Shown here in pieces: positions 1 to 7,166 of a stretch of 64,000 nt of DNA (within the stretch, counting starts at the first letter, position 1; every line of letters starts with the position of its first letter). The notes beneath the pieces were generated by a model. The model made no database searches. It had not been told where the DNA came from and saw only the letters and a list, made by a program, of their open reading frames with translations. Location: the NCBI GenBank assembly GCA_000830315.1, contig CP010426.1:742717-806716 (forward strand). The letters run 5' to 3'. The stretch is from an archaeon GW2011_AR20. GTDB taxonomy: Archaea; Nanobdellota; Nanobdellia; SCGC-AAA011-G17; GW2011-AR20. The translations under genes and the position numbers were made by a program.

Positions 1-1015
1 CATTTTCTGTAATAACAACATCATCAACAATTCCCCCTTCTCCATGTTTTATACTTACAGAACTTTCCCTTCTTGTTGAAGCTGCTATGCTAAATTCCTC
101 TAAACTTGACAAGAATCTTGGGGGACTTGTTTTTCCTATAACGACATCTTCTGCATTTACCAAAGCCCCTGTATAAACAATTCCGTCTTTCTCAAGCAAC
201 CTGTAATTTTTTTCTGTCTTGTAACCCTTGACTTCCTTGTCCGGAACACAAACTTCGTCTATCAAGCCTCCTGAATAACGCAATTCTTCTGCTTCATAAG
301 GCCTGAAATAAGTTGATCTTGCCAGACCCCTCTGCACGCTTCCTTTGTTTAGTATAATCGAGTCCTGCATGTTATATCCTTCATAACTCATTAATGCAAT
401 TGTGACGTTTTGGCCAGCGGCATGGCTGTCATAATTTAAAATATCATGCATGAATGTTTTCACGATCGGCTTTTGGGGATAATGAAGCAAGGAAACATCT
501 GTGTCCATTCTCAAATGAAAGTTGCTTGCATACAATCCCAGGCTCTGTTTCTGGATTTTACTTCCCCTTATTAATCTTGAAGAGCTTCCAAAATTAGAAT
601 ATGGAATTACAGAGGTTGTTAATCCTAAAATCGCCACAGGATCAATCTCCAAATGAGTATGCTCCTTGGTCAACTCATTTTCATACAATGCAATGAAAGC
701 ATTCTCTTCTTCCAAGGCATCCAGGTACTCTATTATTCCCATCTTAACCAGCTGGTCCCATGTCAGTTCATTTTTTTTCAGTTTGTCAAGATGATCTTTA
801 TTAAGAAGTGATTTGCCGTCCTGAACAATAATTAAAGGTCTTCTTGTTCTTCCTGTTGAGCTTTCGATGTAAATCTCGTTGAATTCTTTATTATGCAAAA
901 TATTTACATTAAGTGGAAGTTTTCCGGTTCTTCTTCTTTCCTTGACGGAATTTACAAATGCGTCCGGGTCATTTACGTTTCCAATAAACTTTTCATTTAA
1001 ATAGACATCAACCAT
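1..1015 (-). CDS. rpoB1: DNA-directed RNA polymerase subunit B' (N-terminal part, cut by window edge)
   Basis: Second half of the archaeal beta-like subunit, which carries the hybrid-binding and catalytic-core regions of RNA polymerase. The reverse strand is open from an ATG at 1015 to the left edge, about 338 codons, beginning MVDVYLNEKFIGNVNDPDAF. It shows RpoB-typical stretches such as VTIALMSYEGYNMQDS and NKGSVQRGLARSTYF. The start overlaps the end of rpoB2 by 8 nt, so the two are probably translationally coupled. A split B subunit occurs in many euryarchaeal and DPANN genomes. The 3' end is outside the window. Confidence 0.95.
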   Translation of the reverse strand, partial: MVDVYLNEKFIGNVNDPDAFVNSVKERRRTGKLPLNVNILHNKEFNEIYIESSTGRTRRPLIIVQDGKSLLNKDHLDKLKKNELTWDQLVKMGIIEYLDALEEENAFIALYENELTKEHTHLEIDPVAILGLTTSVIPYSNFGSSSRLIRGSKIQKQSLGLYASNFHLRMDTDVSLLHYPQKPIVKTFMHDILNYDSHAAGQNVTIALMSYEGYNMQDSIILNKGSVQRGLARSTYFRPYEAEELRYSGGLIDEVCVPDKEVKGYKTEKNYRLLEKDGIVYTGALVNAEDVVIGKTSPPRFLSSLEEFSIAASTRRESSVSIKHGEGGIVDDVVITEN

Positions 1016-2489
1016 TTTGATTTAATCCAGCTCCTTCCAATAATTTTTTTACTTTATCATCTGACATTTCTTCCTGCGTTATTTTGGCCAGTGATGCCAA
1101 ATTTTTTCTTAGTCCGATGGGTGTTCCTTCTGGTGTCTCAACCGGACATAACCTTCCCCAGTGCGTCGGATGCAGGGCACGCGCATCAAAATTTTCCTGC
1201 GCTGAACTCAATAATGATACAACCCTTTGCAGATGAGATGTTGTTGCAGTGAAATTAGTCCTGTCGATATTTTGGCTTACTCCTTTTCTGCCCCCGACCC
1301 AAGCGCCGGTTGCCATAGCACTCTTGATTCTTGAAGTTAATAACTGATCCCTTATGATAATCTTGATTGACTGGAACTTTCCACGCTTAACAAGCCTCTG
1401 GAAATTATACAAAACATCCTGTACCAGTGCGCGTAAATTAATCCTGAATAAATCCCCGAGTAAATCTCCTGATAACTTCAGGCGTTTGTTCATATAATGA
1501 TCTTTATCTGTAATCTGCTTATTGTCGCGGGATATCATCAGGAATTTTTTGATGTACTTGCATAAATTATAGGCTTTATCTGTTCTATTTCCCGAGACAA
1601 TTCCCAGATGGGGCAATAAATATTTATCAAGCAAGTCTATAACTTTTTCACCATGATCAACCTGGTTTAATCCTATTTTCTTGCTCAAATATTCCATTGC
1701 CTGTTCCTGCGATTTTATTTCAACAGTTTCATACAAGTTAATGAAAACATCATCATACTGCTTTTCATCTGAAATAAATCTTGTAATATCCTGGTCCTTT
1801 ACCAATCCCAAGACCTTAATTACAGCAAATATCGGAACTCTTTTGAATCTTGTAAATGAAATATAAATTATCCCGTCTTTCATTTGCTCAATGGTATGAG
1901 GAATTCTATAAACCCCTGATTCAGAATATAATTTTGCAGTATACTTGCTTGGTCCTGTTGCATTTCTTTCAATAAATAATTTATTGCTTACTAAATCCTC
2001 GACAATAATAAGCACACGCTCGTTGCCATTTAAAATAAAATATCCCCCCAAATCATTCGGATCTTCATAATGCTTGGTCAGTTGCTCCTTATTTAATCCA
2101 CTTAAATGGCAGAACTTTGACTTAACCATTACAGGGACTTTTCCGATTAGGGTCTCAAACTGTTCGCGTTCAACGCCATCCATGTAGGCTGAAACAGTCA
2201 AGTAGACAGGTGCAGAATAAGTTAACTTTCTTAATCTTGCCTCCATCGGATAAATATCCCTCCTGCTTCCGTCAGCTTCCACAATCTGTGGCTTTTCCAC
2301 CCTTATTTTTCCGAATTTTATCTTGAAATCCTTAACTTCTGCAGGAATGATTGTTGGAATAATATCTTGAATTTCATTTACAATTTCCTGAATTCCCTTT
2401 TCAATAAATCTGTTGTAACTTTCTATGTTGCTCTCTACCAAGGAATGATTTTCAAAATAATTCTTTATTAATATTCTGTTGGGATTCAT
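1008..2489 (-). CDS. rpoB2: DNA-directed RNA polymerase subunit B''
   Basis: First half of the split archaeal beta-like subunit (493 aa): protrusion, lobe and start of the fork region. Visible family signatures are DLGGYFILNGNERVL near residue 150, VGGRKGVSQ, and HPTHWGRLCPVETPEGTPIG near residue 440, a hallmark of RpoB. Its start overlaps the stop of rpoH by 4 nt and its stop overlaps the start of rpoB1, giving an rpoH-rpoB2-rpoB1 operon on the minus strand. Length is normal for a B'' subunit. Confidence 0.97.
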   Translation of the reverse strand: MNPNRILIKNYFENHSLVESNIESYNRFIEKGIQEIVNEIQDIIPTIIPAEVKDFKIKFGKIRVEKPQIVEADGSRRDIYPMEARLRKLTYSAPVYLTVSAYMDGVEREQFETLIGKVPVMVKSKFCHLSGLNKEQLTKHYEDPNDLGGYFILNGNERVLIIVEDLVSNKLFIERNATGPSKYTAKLYSESGVYRIPHTIEQMKDGIIYISFTRFKRVPIFAVIKVLGLVKDQDITRFISDEKQYDDVFINLYETVEIKSQEQAMEYLSKKIGLNQVDHGEKVIDLLDKYLLPHLGIVSGNRTDKAYNLCKYIKKFLMISRDNKQITDKDHYMNKRLKLSGDLLGDLFRINLRALVQDVLYNFQRLVKRGKFQSIKIIIRDQLLTSRIKSAMATGAWVGGRKGVSQNIDRTNFTATTSHLQRVVSLLSSAQENFDARALHPTHWGRLCPVETPEGTPIGLRKNLASLAKITQEEMSDDKVKKLLEGAGLNQNG

Positions 2490-2722
2490 ATTACCACCCT
2501 GTAAAATTCACTCTCGCCTGTTGTTGGGCTTTTCCTAGTTATTTTTACAACGTCGCCTTTTTTTACATCTAGCTTTGATAATGCCGGATCTTCCTTCAAA
2601 ACTCTCGGAAGCTGCTTCTTTGATATGTTAAATTTCTTCAGAACTTCCTCTGTCTGCTCCTCTGTCAATTTAATGTGCCTAGGAACAAATTCGTGTTTTG
2701 TGATGTCTATTTCTTCTGGCAT
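2486..2722 (-). CDS. rpoH: DNA-directed RNA polymerase subunit H (Rpb5 C-terminal homologue)
   Basis: A 78-aa subunit equivalent to the C-terminal domain of eukaryotic Rpb5, lining the downstream DNA channel. Signatures are the N-terminal DITKHEFVPRHIKL block, LPRVLKEDPAL, and the C-terminal GDVVKITRKSPT...YRVV strand. It is the first protein gene of the rpo operon. It lies only 14 nt downstream of the tRNA-Lys gene on the same strand, so tRNA processing may define the mRNA 5' end. Confidence 0.96.
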   Translation of the reverse strand: MPEEIDITKHEFVPRHIKLTEEQTEEVLKKFNISKKQLPRVLKEDPALSKLDVKKGDVVKITRKSPTTGESEFYRVVI

Positions 2723-2736
2723 TTTTTTATTTTAAG

Positions 2737-2852
2737 CGGGCCGGATGGGACTTTCGCTTCATGAAGTTTGCCTCATGATCCTTTGAACCCACGACCACCT
2801 GCTTTCTCCAATCTTAAAAGGCAGATGCTCTACCAAGCTGAGCTACCAGCCC
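2737..2852 (-). tRNA. tRNA-Lys (UUU) with two introns
   Basis: On the reverse strand the acceptor GGGCTGG pairs with CCGGCCC. The anticodon loop CTTTTAA gives anticodon UUU. The gene is 116 nt; removing an 11-nt insertion at the canonical 37/38 site (about 2804-2814) and a 31-nt insertion inside the T-loop (2751-2781, between TTCAAA and T, near position 59/60) leaves a well-paired 74-nt tRNA with T-stem GTGGG/CCCAT. The T-loop insertion contains a short CATGA/TCATG self-pairing, compatible with a bulge-helix-bulge splice site. Exact splice points can shift by a base or two. Confidence 0.9.
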
Positions 2853-3069
2853 ATCGTCGATATTTTAAGTAATCAATCCAAACAATCAAGATAAATTAGC
2901 ATAGTTTTAACAAGTTAATTATCAATTTTGAATTTATTTTTGCTGTAATTTTAGTATCCTCTTGACTCATTTTAGAAAGATTACTTATTATCAATAAATT
3001 TTTGGCATTTTGTGTATTTATAAAGGTTTCTTTTTTGAATTTCGTAAAGAGGTTGTATATAAAGCTTAC

Positions 3070-3101
3070 GGCGAGGTTGCATTGTTAAGTTATCGGGACT
3101 T
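3070..3101 (+). repeat. Left terminal-repeat-like motif of candidate transposon
   Basis: A 32-nt motif running from GGCGAGGTTGC to GGGACTT. It recurs in direct orientation at 6322-6353 and, partially, inverted at 6297-6317. It lies in the 2853-3137 intergenic stretch, where nothing else was recognised apart from A/T-rich sequence upstream of the small gene at 3138. Confidence 0.5.
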
Positions 3102-3137
3102 GAATTCTCAGAAAAATTCAGAAAGGGGGTGAAAAAA

Positions 3138-3272
3138 ATGAAAGCGAGAGCTATCTTAAAAAATAAAGAAAAACAAAATAGTAAAATGATTATTTTGTTT
3201 TGTAGTCTATTGATTATTTATGGAATGTTATTAGGCTACTTAACTAAGACCATCTTATCTTTTTCGAAATGA
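3138..3272 (+). CDS. Small single-pass membrane protein
   Basis: A 44-codon gene with a strong purine-rich ribosome binding site (GGGGGTGA) 6 nt before its ATG. The peptide has a basic N-terminus followed by one hydrophobic segment (residues about 17-37) and the tail LSFSK. No family was recognised. It is the first gene inside the candidate transposon and converges with the gene ending at 3244, overlapping it by 29 nt. Confidence 0.6.
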   Translation: MKARAILKNKEKQNSKMIILFCSLLIIYGMLLGYLTKTILSFSK

Positions 3273-3420
3273 GTGCTAATACAATGCCTATAACAGCAAT
3301 AACAACACCCACTAGTGCAACATCTGTGCTTTTAGTGATAGAGTAAGAAATTATTGCATATAAAATTCCTACAACCACTAAAACAACAACAAACCACATT
3401 AATGCTTGCTTTGGTGTCAT
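3244..3420 (-). CDS. Small two-pass membrane protein
   Basis: A 58-aa reverse-strand ORF with an excellent ribosome binding site, AAGGAGGTTAAGAGT, directly before the ATG. It has two hydrophobic helices (about residues 8-26 and 34-51) joined by a short polar turn and ending in KKIRWS. No family was recognised. The strong start signal is the main evidence that it is real. Confidence 0.65.
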   Translation of the reverse strand: MTPKQALMWFVVVLVVVGILYAIISYSITKSTDVALVGVVIAVIGIVLALISKKIRWS

Positions 3421-3512
3421 ACTCTTAACCTCCTTGAAAATGTTGGTTAATGAGAAGGGAAGGCAAGATAAAAGCCTTTCCTTTTTTATTATTGGAGTTC
3501 AAAAAAGAAAAG

Positions 3513-3545
3513 TTTTATATATAAATTGGTACCTAATCTTAACAT
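3513..3545 (+). promoter_or_regulatory. TATA box plus GGTACC operator-like promoter of the AbrB-like gene
   Basis: A TATA element TTTTATATAT (about 3513-3520) is followed by GGTACCTAAT (3528-3537) and then the ATG at 3544. The same arrangement of TATA, GGTACCTAAT and a near-leaderless ATG precedes the transposase at 4899. The palindrome lies between the TATA box and the start, where a repressor would block initiation. Confidence 0.55.
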
Positions 3546-3714
3546 GGCAATATTACAAAAACAGCTCTCTCGTAAGGTAGGTAATAAAGAATATATTAAA
3601 TATGTTGTAGTTATTCCTTCTGAAATTGTTAAAGAGGCAAAAATGAAAGAGGGGGATACAATTAAGTTTAGTGTTAAAAAAGGTGAAATTTCTTTGATAA
3701 ATTTTGGTAAATAA
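3544..3714 (+). CDS. AbrB/SpoVT-like DNA-binding protein
   Basis: A 56-aa swapped-hairpin AbrB-type domain: RKVGNKEYIKYVVVIPSEIV followed by KEGDTIKFSVKKGEISL, the standard beta-strand, PxxIV and GD.I arrangement of transcription regulators in toxin-antitoxin and mobile-element modules. A longer in-frame start at 3526 lies too close to the TATA box, so the ATG at 3544 is preferred. Because the same GGTACC box precedes this gene and the transposase, it may repress both; that is inference. Confidence 0.8.
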   Translation: MAILQKQLSRKVGNKEYIKYVVVIPSEIVKEAKMKEGDTIKFSVKKGEISLINFGK

Positions 3715-3762
3715 CCATTTCATAATAGAAACGTTTATAATTTCTACGATGCTATTAATTTT

Positions 3763-4656
3763 ATGGAAGAAATAAAATATAAAGAATATTTTTTATTTAT
3801 GTTATACCCCTATAAAAGAGAAGAAATTGATGAGAGCCAAATAAATCAAATTGAAATTACAGAATCCGATGTCTATAGGGTTTTAGGTGAAATAGGTAAG
3901 ATTGAGAGAAAAAAAGATGAGAAAATACAGATTACTTTAATATTAGATTCTGTAGGTGGAGAAATTTATCCATCATATAAAATTATTAATTTATTAAGAA
4001 ATAAGTGTGATAAATTATCTGTATTTATACCAGAAAAAGCAAAAAGTGCTGCTACATTAATGACTTTAGGAGCAGATGAGATTATCATGTCTGCAGAATC
4101 AGAATTAGGACCATTAGATTTGCCCATGAGAGAGCACCCCATGTTAGAAGAAATGAAAGAATTTTCTGCATTAGATGTTGTAAGACCATTTAGCTTATTA
4201 TATGATAATGCTAAGAATTTAGCAATAAATAATTTAGGGATAGTTCTAAGGAAAAATGTTGGACTAAGCAGGAAAGATTCAGTAAAAATTGCATTAGAAT
4301 TTTCAAAAGATTATGTTAATCCAATAATTTGTAAAATTGATCCTTTATTATTTTCTAAGTCATATAGACTATTACAAATTGCTCAAGAGTATGCAAGAGA
4401 ATTTTTAGCTAGATACATGTTTAAAAATGATAGTTATGAAACAAAACTAAAAAAATCTGAAAGTATAGCGTATGAACTTGTTTGGGGATTTCCAGAACAC
4501 GGCTTTGTTATTAATCGGGAAAGAGCGAGAAAGCAATTAAAACTTAATATCGTTGATGTAGAAAGTTTTAAAGGATTGTCGGAATTTGGTAAAAATCTTC
4601 TAAATAAACCAGTTATGGAAAAAATTATTAAGTTAAATAAAGAACTAAAATTATAA
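3763..4656 (+). CDS. ClpP/crotonase-fold serine dehydrogenase proteinase-like protein
   Basis: A 297-aa protein of the SDH proteinase family (ATP-independent ClpP-fold serine proteases, often membrane associated). Visible features are LDSVGGEIYPSYKIINLL (oxyanion-hole region, residues about 65-82), then IPEKAKSAATLMTLGADEI with the likely nucleophile Ser in KSAATL (about residue 105), and ESELGPLD. The C-terminal half is helical and lacks recognisable motifs. It has its own leader after the AbrB-like gene and appears to be transposon cargo. Confidence 0.8.
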   Translation: MEEIKYKEYFLFMLYPYKREEIDESQINQIEITESDVYRVLGEIGKIERKKDEKIQITLILDSVGGEIYPSYKIINLLRNKCDKLSVFIPEKAKSAATLMTLGADEIIMSAESELGPLDLPMREHPMLEEMKEFSALDVVRPFSLLYDNAKNLAINNLGIVLRKNVGLSRKDSVKIALEFSKDYVNPIICKIDPLLFSKSYRLLQIAQEYAREFLARYMFKNDSYETKLKKSESIAYELVWGFPEHGFVINRERARKQLKLNIVDVESFKGLSEFGKNLLNKPVMEKIIKLNKELKL

Positions 4657-4815
4657 TCCTATAAATTTATCTCTTCTTATTTTTTCATCTTTTGCTACTT
4701 CTTTAGCTAATTCTTTTAGGATATTCTTATCACTATTAAAAAACTGAAGATTTGATGTAATTTCAAATTTAGTATTATAAGAATCTACAAATTTTTTTTC
4801 CTTAATTTTTATCAT
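4651..4815 (-). CDS. Small hypothetical protein, divergent from the transposase
   Basis: A 54-aa charged protein ending KDEKIRRDKFIGL, with no recognised family. A longer start at 4839 exists, but a TATA-like AGTTTATATG about 30 nt upstream of the internal ATG at 4815 favours a leaderless start there. Its promoter is back to back with that of the transposase across a shared GGTACC box (4857-4862). It overlaps the end of the protease-like gene by 6 nt. Confidence 0.5.
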   Translation of the reverse strand: MIKIKEKKFVDSYNTKFEITSNLQFFNSDKNILKELAKEVAKDEKIRRDKFIGL

Positions 4816-4856
4816 ACGATATATAAAATAGTGTAACATATAAACTTTTCTATGTA

Positions 4857-4898
4857 GGTACCGAAAGGTTTATATAGTAATAGGTACCTAATATAAGA
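4857..4898 (+). promoter_or_regulatory. Double GGTACC operator and TATA box before the transposase
   Basis: GGTACC occurs at 4857-4862 and again at 4883-4888, flanking a TATA element GGTTTATATAG (about 4867-4877). The second copy is followed by TAATATAAGA and the transposase ATG. This matches the promoter of the AbrB-like gene closely (TATA, spacer, GGTACCTAAT, ATGG). Confidence 0.6.
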
Positions 4899-5768
4899 AT
4901 GGAAAAATCATGCTTATATTGTAGGAATACCAACATCATTAAGCGAGGTAAAAGAATAACAAAGAATAGGGGTTTAATTCAGCGTTATTCTTGTAAGGAT
5001 TGTAAAAGAAGGTTTACCCTTAACGATGGCTTTTACAAGATGAGAAATACACCAGAGAAAATAACAGAAGCATTAAATCTTTACTTTTCTGGTGTTAGCT
5101 TAAGAAAGACACAAGAACATTTAGGAGTATTCTATAACCATAATTGCAGTTATGTAACCATATTAAAATGGATTAGAAAATATTGTAATCAGATTAAAGA
5201 CTATACTGAAAAACTAAAATTAAACACAAGTGAGCAAATTCAAGTAGATGAAATGGAATTTAAAACAAAAGGCAAGAAATCTTGGTTTATTGATGTTATT
5301 GATGCTAACACAAGATTTATGTTAGCAAGTGGTTATTTTAAAAATCGTGGCAAGAAAGAGATTACAGAAATATTAAAATCTGTTAGAGAAAAGAGTCAAG
5401 ATAATATTAAGGAAGTTTATACCGACGGTTGGTTAGTTTATCCTTATGTATTGAGAAAAATTTTTGGGCTAAATAAAATAGAAGGCAAAAGTAAGATTAA
5501 ACATTTTCAAAATATAGGATCAGAAGGAAGGTTTAATCATAAAATTGAAAGATTACATAATTCAATTAGAGAACGAACCAAAATTTTTAGAAATTTTAAG
5601 AGATTAGAAAGTGCAAAAGCAATAATGAATGGCTATGAAATTTATTATAATTTTATTAGGAAACATCAAGCAATTGGATGCTGTCCTTATGAACTAGCAT
5701 TACCATACTTAAAACTAAAAAATAAAAATAAATGGTTAGATTTAATAAGATTAAGTCAAAATCATTAA
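4899..5768 (+). CDS. IS-type DDE transposase with N-terminal zinc ribbon and HTH
   Basis: A 289-aa transposase. A zinc ribbon (CLYCRNTN...YSCKDCKRRF, residues 5-38) precedes a helix-turn-helix (VSLRKTQEHLG). The DDE catalytic core follows, with D in QVDEMEF (about residue 117), D in YTDGW (about 170) and E in HKIERLHNS (about 213), then the IS240/IS6-like C-terminus EIYYNFIRKHQAIG. It appears intact. A truncated relative lies at 6573-6820. Its start follows a TATA box and a GGTACC box at leaderless spacing. Confidence 0.9.
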   Translation: MEKSCLYCRNTNIIKRGKRITKNRGLIQRYSCKDCKRRFTLNDGFYKMRNTPEKITEALNLYFSGVSLRKTQEHLGVFYNHNCSYVTILKWIRKYCNQIKDYTEKLKLNTSEQIQVDEMEFKTKGKKSWFIDVIDANTRFMLASGYFKNRGKKEITEILKSVREKSQDNIKEVYTDGWLVYPYVLRKIFGLNKIEGKSKIKHFQNIGSEGRFNHKIERLHNSIRERTKIFRNFKRLESAKAIMNGYEIYYNFIRKHQAIGCCPYELALPYLKLKNKNKWLDLIRLSQNH

Positions 5769-5992
5769 ATTTTAGGATAACCTATCCAATCTTCGATTTT
5801 TTTACATTTAGCACACTTGACTATAATTCTAAATTTATTCTTTTTAAAATCTTTAAAATTAAAATCCCATTCATAATCTATTTTTGAACCGACTGGAAAT
5901 TTCTTTTTACAATTAGGACAATTATGTTCTTTTAGAAAATTGTCTATTAACTTTTGTGTTTTATCTGAAAACTCATTATTAAGATTAGACAT
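5765..5992 (-). CDS. Small zinc-ribbon protein of unknown function
   Basis: A 75-aa protein with two CxxC knuckles (CPNCKKKFP and CAKCKKIEDW) about 35 residues apart, a probable zinc ribbon. No family was assigned. A TATA-like ATATATAAAG lies about 25 nt upstream of the start. It converges with the transposase, overlapping it by 4 nt, and is probable transposon cargo. Confidence 0.65.
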   Translation of the reverse strand: MSNLNNEFSDKTQKLIDNFLKEHNCPNCKKKFPVGSKIDYEWDFNFKDFKKNKFRIIVKCAKCKKIEDWIGYPKI

Positions 5993-6031
5993 AATTAAAA
6001 TGAAGGTTAAAGATATATAAAGTTTATTAAT

Positions 6032-6259
6032 TTAACAGAAAACTAATTTATAGAATGTTGCTAAAATGAATAAAGAAACAAAAGAAATTAATAGATACTT
6101 CGCATATCTTACAATCATTCTCGCAATAGGGCTAACAATCATAGAGATATAAGGCAATCTCATTCCGATAAGAGAACCTACTGAAATAATAATTCCTATT
6201 AACAACCATTTAAATTCAATAAATTCTATAACTGATGGGCAAATACCAAAGATATCCAT
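6032..6259 (-). CDS. Small two-pass membrane protein
   Basis: A 75-aa hydrophobic protein with two membrane segments (about residues 17-35 and 50-72) separated by a short basic loop (RMIVRYAKY). No recognised family. It is the last gene before the right boundary of the candidate transposon. Confidence 0.5.
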   Translation of the reverse strand: MDIFGICPSVIEFIEFKWLLIGIIISVGSLIGMRLPYISMIVSPIARMIVRYAKYLLISFVSLFILATFYKLVFC

Positions 6260-6296
6260 AAAAATATTAAGATTGATTACTTTTTAATCCTTACTA

Positions 6297-6353
6297 AAGT
6301 CCCTTTAAGTTAACAATACCCGGCGAGGTTACATTGGTGCATTAAGGGGACTT
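6297..6353. repeat. Back-to-back terminal-repeat junction forming a 12-bp stem
   Basis: AAGTCCCTTTAA (6297-6308) pairs with TTAAGGGGACTT (6342-6353) with a single G-T wobble, around a 33-nt centre. The left half (6297-6317) is the inverted partner of the 3070 repeat. The right half (6322-6353) is a direct copy of it. It could be a junction between two related elements or a structured RNA; the repeat relationship to 3070 favours the first. Confidence 0.55.
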
Positions 6354-6391
6354 ATCACAAGTCTTATAAATAAAAGAATCATTATTCTAGT

Positions 6392-6595
6392 ATGCCTAAA
6401 AATCCAACATTTAATACCCTTTTTCTAGTAATATTTGTTGTTATCTCATTCTTTTTATTATTGTGGGGAGCAAATTCATTAATGAAGAATATTTCTCCTT
6501 TCTCAACCGAAACTAATTTTATAATCTCTTTAATTATTGTAATTGGTTTCTTTGTTGGTGGTGGTTTTGCTTTCAAAAAGCTGAAGATAATTTAA
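6392..6595 (+). CDS. Small two-pass membrane protein
   Basis: A 67-aa protein with two clear hydrophobic helices (residues about 8-28 and 43-62) and a KKLKII tail. A TATA element CTTATAAATA about 25 nt upstream supports a leaderless start at 6392 and this strand over an overlapping antisense ORF. Function unknown. It lies just inside a terminal-repeat-like motif, like the small membrane gene at 3138. Confidence 0.55.
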   Translation: MPKNPTFNTLFLVIFVVISFFLLLWGANSLMKNISPFSTETNFIISLIIVIGFFVGGGFAFKKLKII

Positions 6596-6820
6596 TCAAT
6601 TCTAACCACTTATTATTTGAATTAAGTTTTAAATCGGTAGCAAGTTCGTAAGGACTACATTCTATCGCTTGATGTTTTGTAATGAAGTTATAATATATTT
6701 CAAAACCTTTCATAATTGATTGTGCTGAATATAAAGAGCCGTGAAATTGCCTGAATGTTTTTGTTCTATGTCTTATATTATTGTGCAACCTTTCAATAGG
6801 ATAATTAAACAAATTAAATA
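6573..6820 (-). pseudogene. C-terminal remnant of an IS transposase
   Basis: Translation gives PIERLHNNIRHRTKTFRQF...EIYYNFITKHQAIECSPYELA, clearly homologous to the last 80 residues of the transposase at 4899-5768, including the catalytic Glu, but diverged. The N-terminal zinc ribbon, HTH and first two Asp residues are missing. Upstream the frame runs through spacer into tRNA-Asp. It is a dead copy of a related element lodged at the 3' side of the tRNA. Confidence 0.85.
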
Positions 6821-6856
6821 AAAAATATGGTCTTGAGAATTTATTAGAAAATTGAG

Positions 6857-6930
6857 CGCCCAAGCCGGGATTTGAACCCGGGTTGCCACCGTGACAGGGT
6901 GGAGTCCTAACCGAACTAGACTACTTGAGC
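6857..6930 (-). tRNA. tRNA-Asp (GUC)
   Basis: Uninterrupted 74-nt cloverleaf: acceptor GCTCAAG/CTTGGGC, anticodon stem CCACC/GGTGG around loop CTGTCAC (anticodon GUC), T-arm CCGGG-TTCAAAT-CCCGG, discriminator G. It is the only tRNA in the window without an insertion. A transposase remnant abuts its 3' side. Confidence 0.95.
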
Positions 6931-6982
6931 TTAAATCTAAAAGAAATCTGTTTATTTTTAAAGTTTGTTATTTAAAAATAAA

Positions 6983-7132
6983 TCTCCACGGCCAGATTTG
7001 AACTGGCAACCTCACGGGTTCAGCTATCTGTTTTTCATCCTTAGCTTTTGCTTTAAGTCAAACAGTGAATTCATCTACAGCCGTTAAAGCCATATTCGTC
7101 ATATGTGTGCTCTGCCGTTGAGCTACGTGGAG
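6983..7132 (-). tRNA. tRNA-Tyr (GUA) with two introns
   Basis: The 150-nt gene folds only after removing about 22 nt (7084-7105) from the 5' strand of the anticodon stem and about 56 nt (7018-7073) after the anticodon loop. The mature molecule then has acceptor CTCCACG/CGTGGAG, D-stem GCTC/GAGC, anticodon stem CACGG/CCGTG, loop CTGTAGA (anticodon GUA), T-arm GCCAG-TTCAAAT-CTGGC and discriminator A. The C1-G72 pair with A73 is the archaeal/eukaryotic tyrosine identity, which supports the call. Intron borders may shift slightly. Confidence 0.88.
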
Positions 7133-7166
7133 GATTAATTAAAGAATAAACCTTTAGTTTTTAAAT

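Larger units (their letters stand above)
3070..6317. mobile_element. Candidate cargo-bearing transposon with zinc-ribbon DDE transposase
   Basis: The left end is a 32-nt motif at 3070-3101 beginning GGCGAGGTTGCATTG. An inverted relative lies at 6297-6317 (18 of 21 positions match, around ATTGTTAA...GGGACTT). Between them sit an IS-type transposase (4899-5768), an AbrB-like regulator, a ClpP-fold protease-like gene and five small genes. The GG...GTTGCA start resembles IS6-family terminal repeats, but that family link is from memory and unverified. The outer part of the right repeat is not clear, and no target duplication was recognised. Alternative: a patch of repeated mobile-element debris. 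Confidence 0.45.

Noticed and set aside
1681..1866. Plus-strand ORF inside rpoB2
   Set aside because: Shadow of a strong conserved gene on the opposite strand, with no start signals.
6382..6576. Minus-strand ORF opposite the small membrane gene at 6392
   Set aside because: The plus-strand gene has a TATA box at leaderless spacing; the minus ORF has none and a low-complexity composition.
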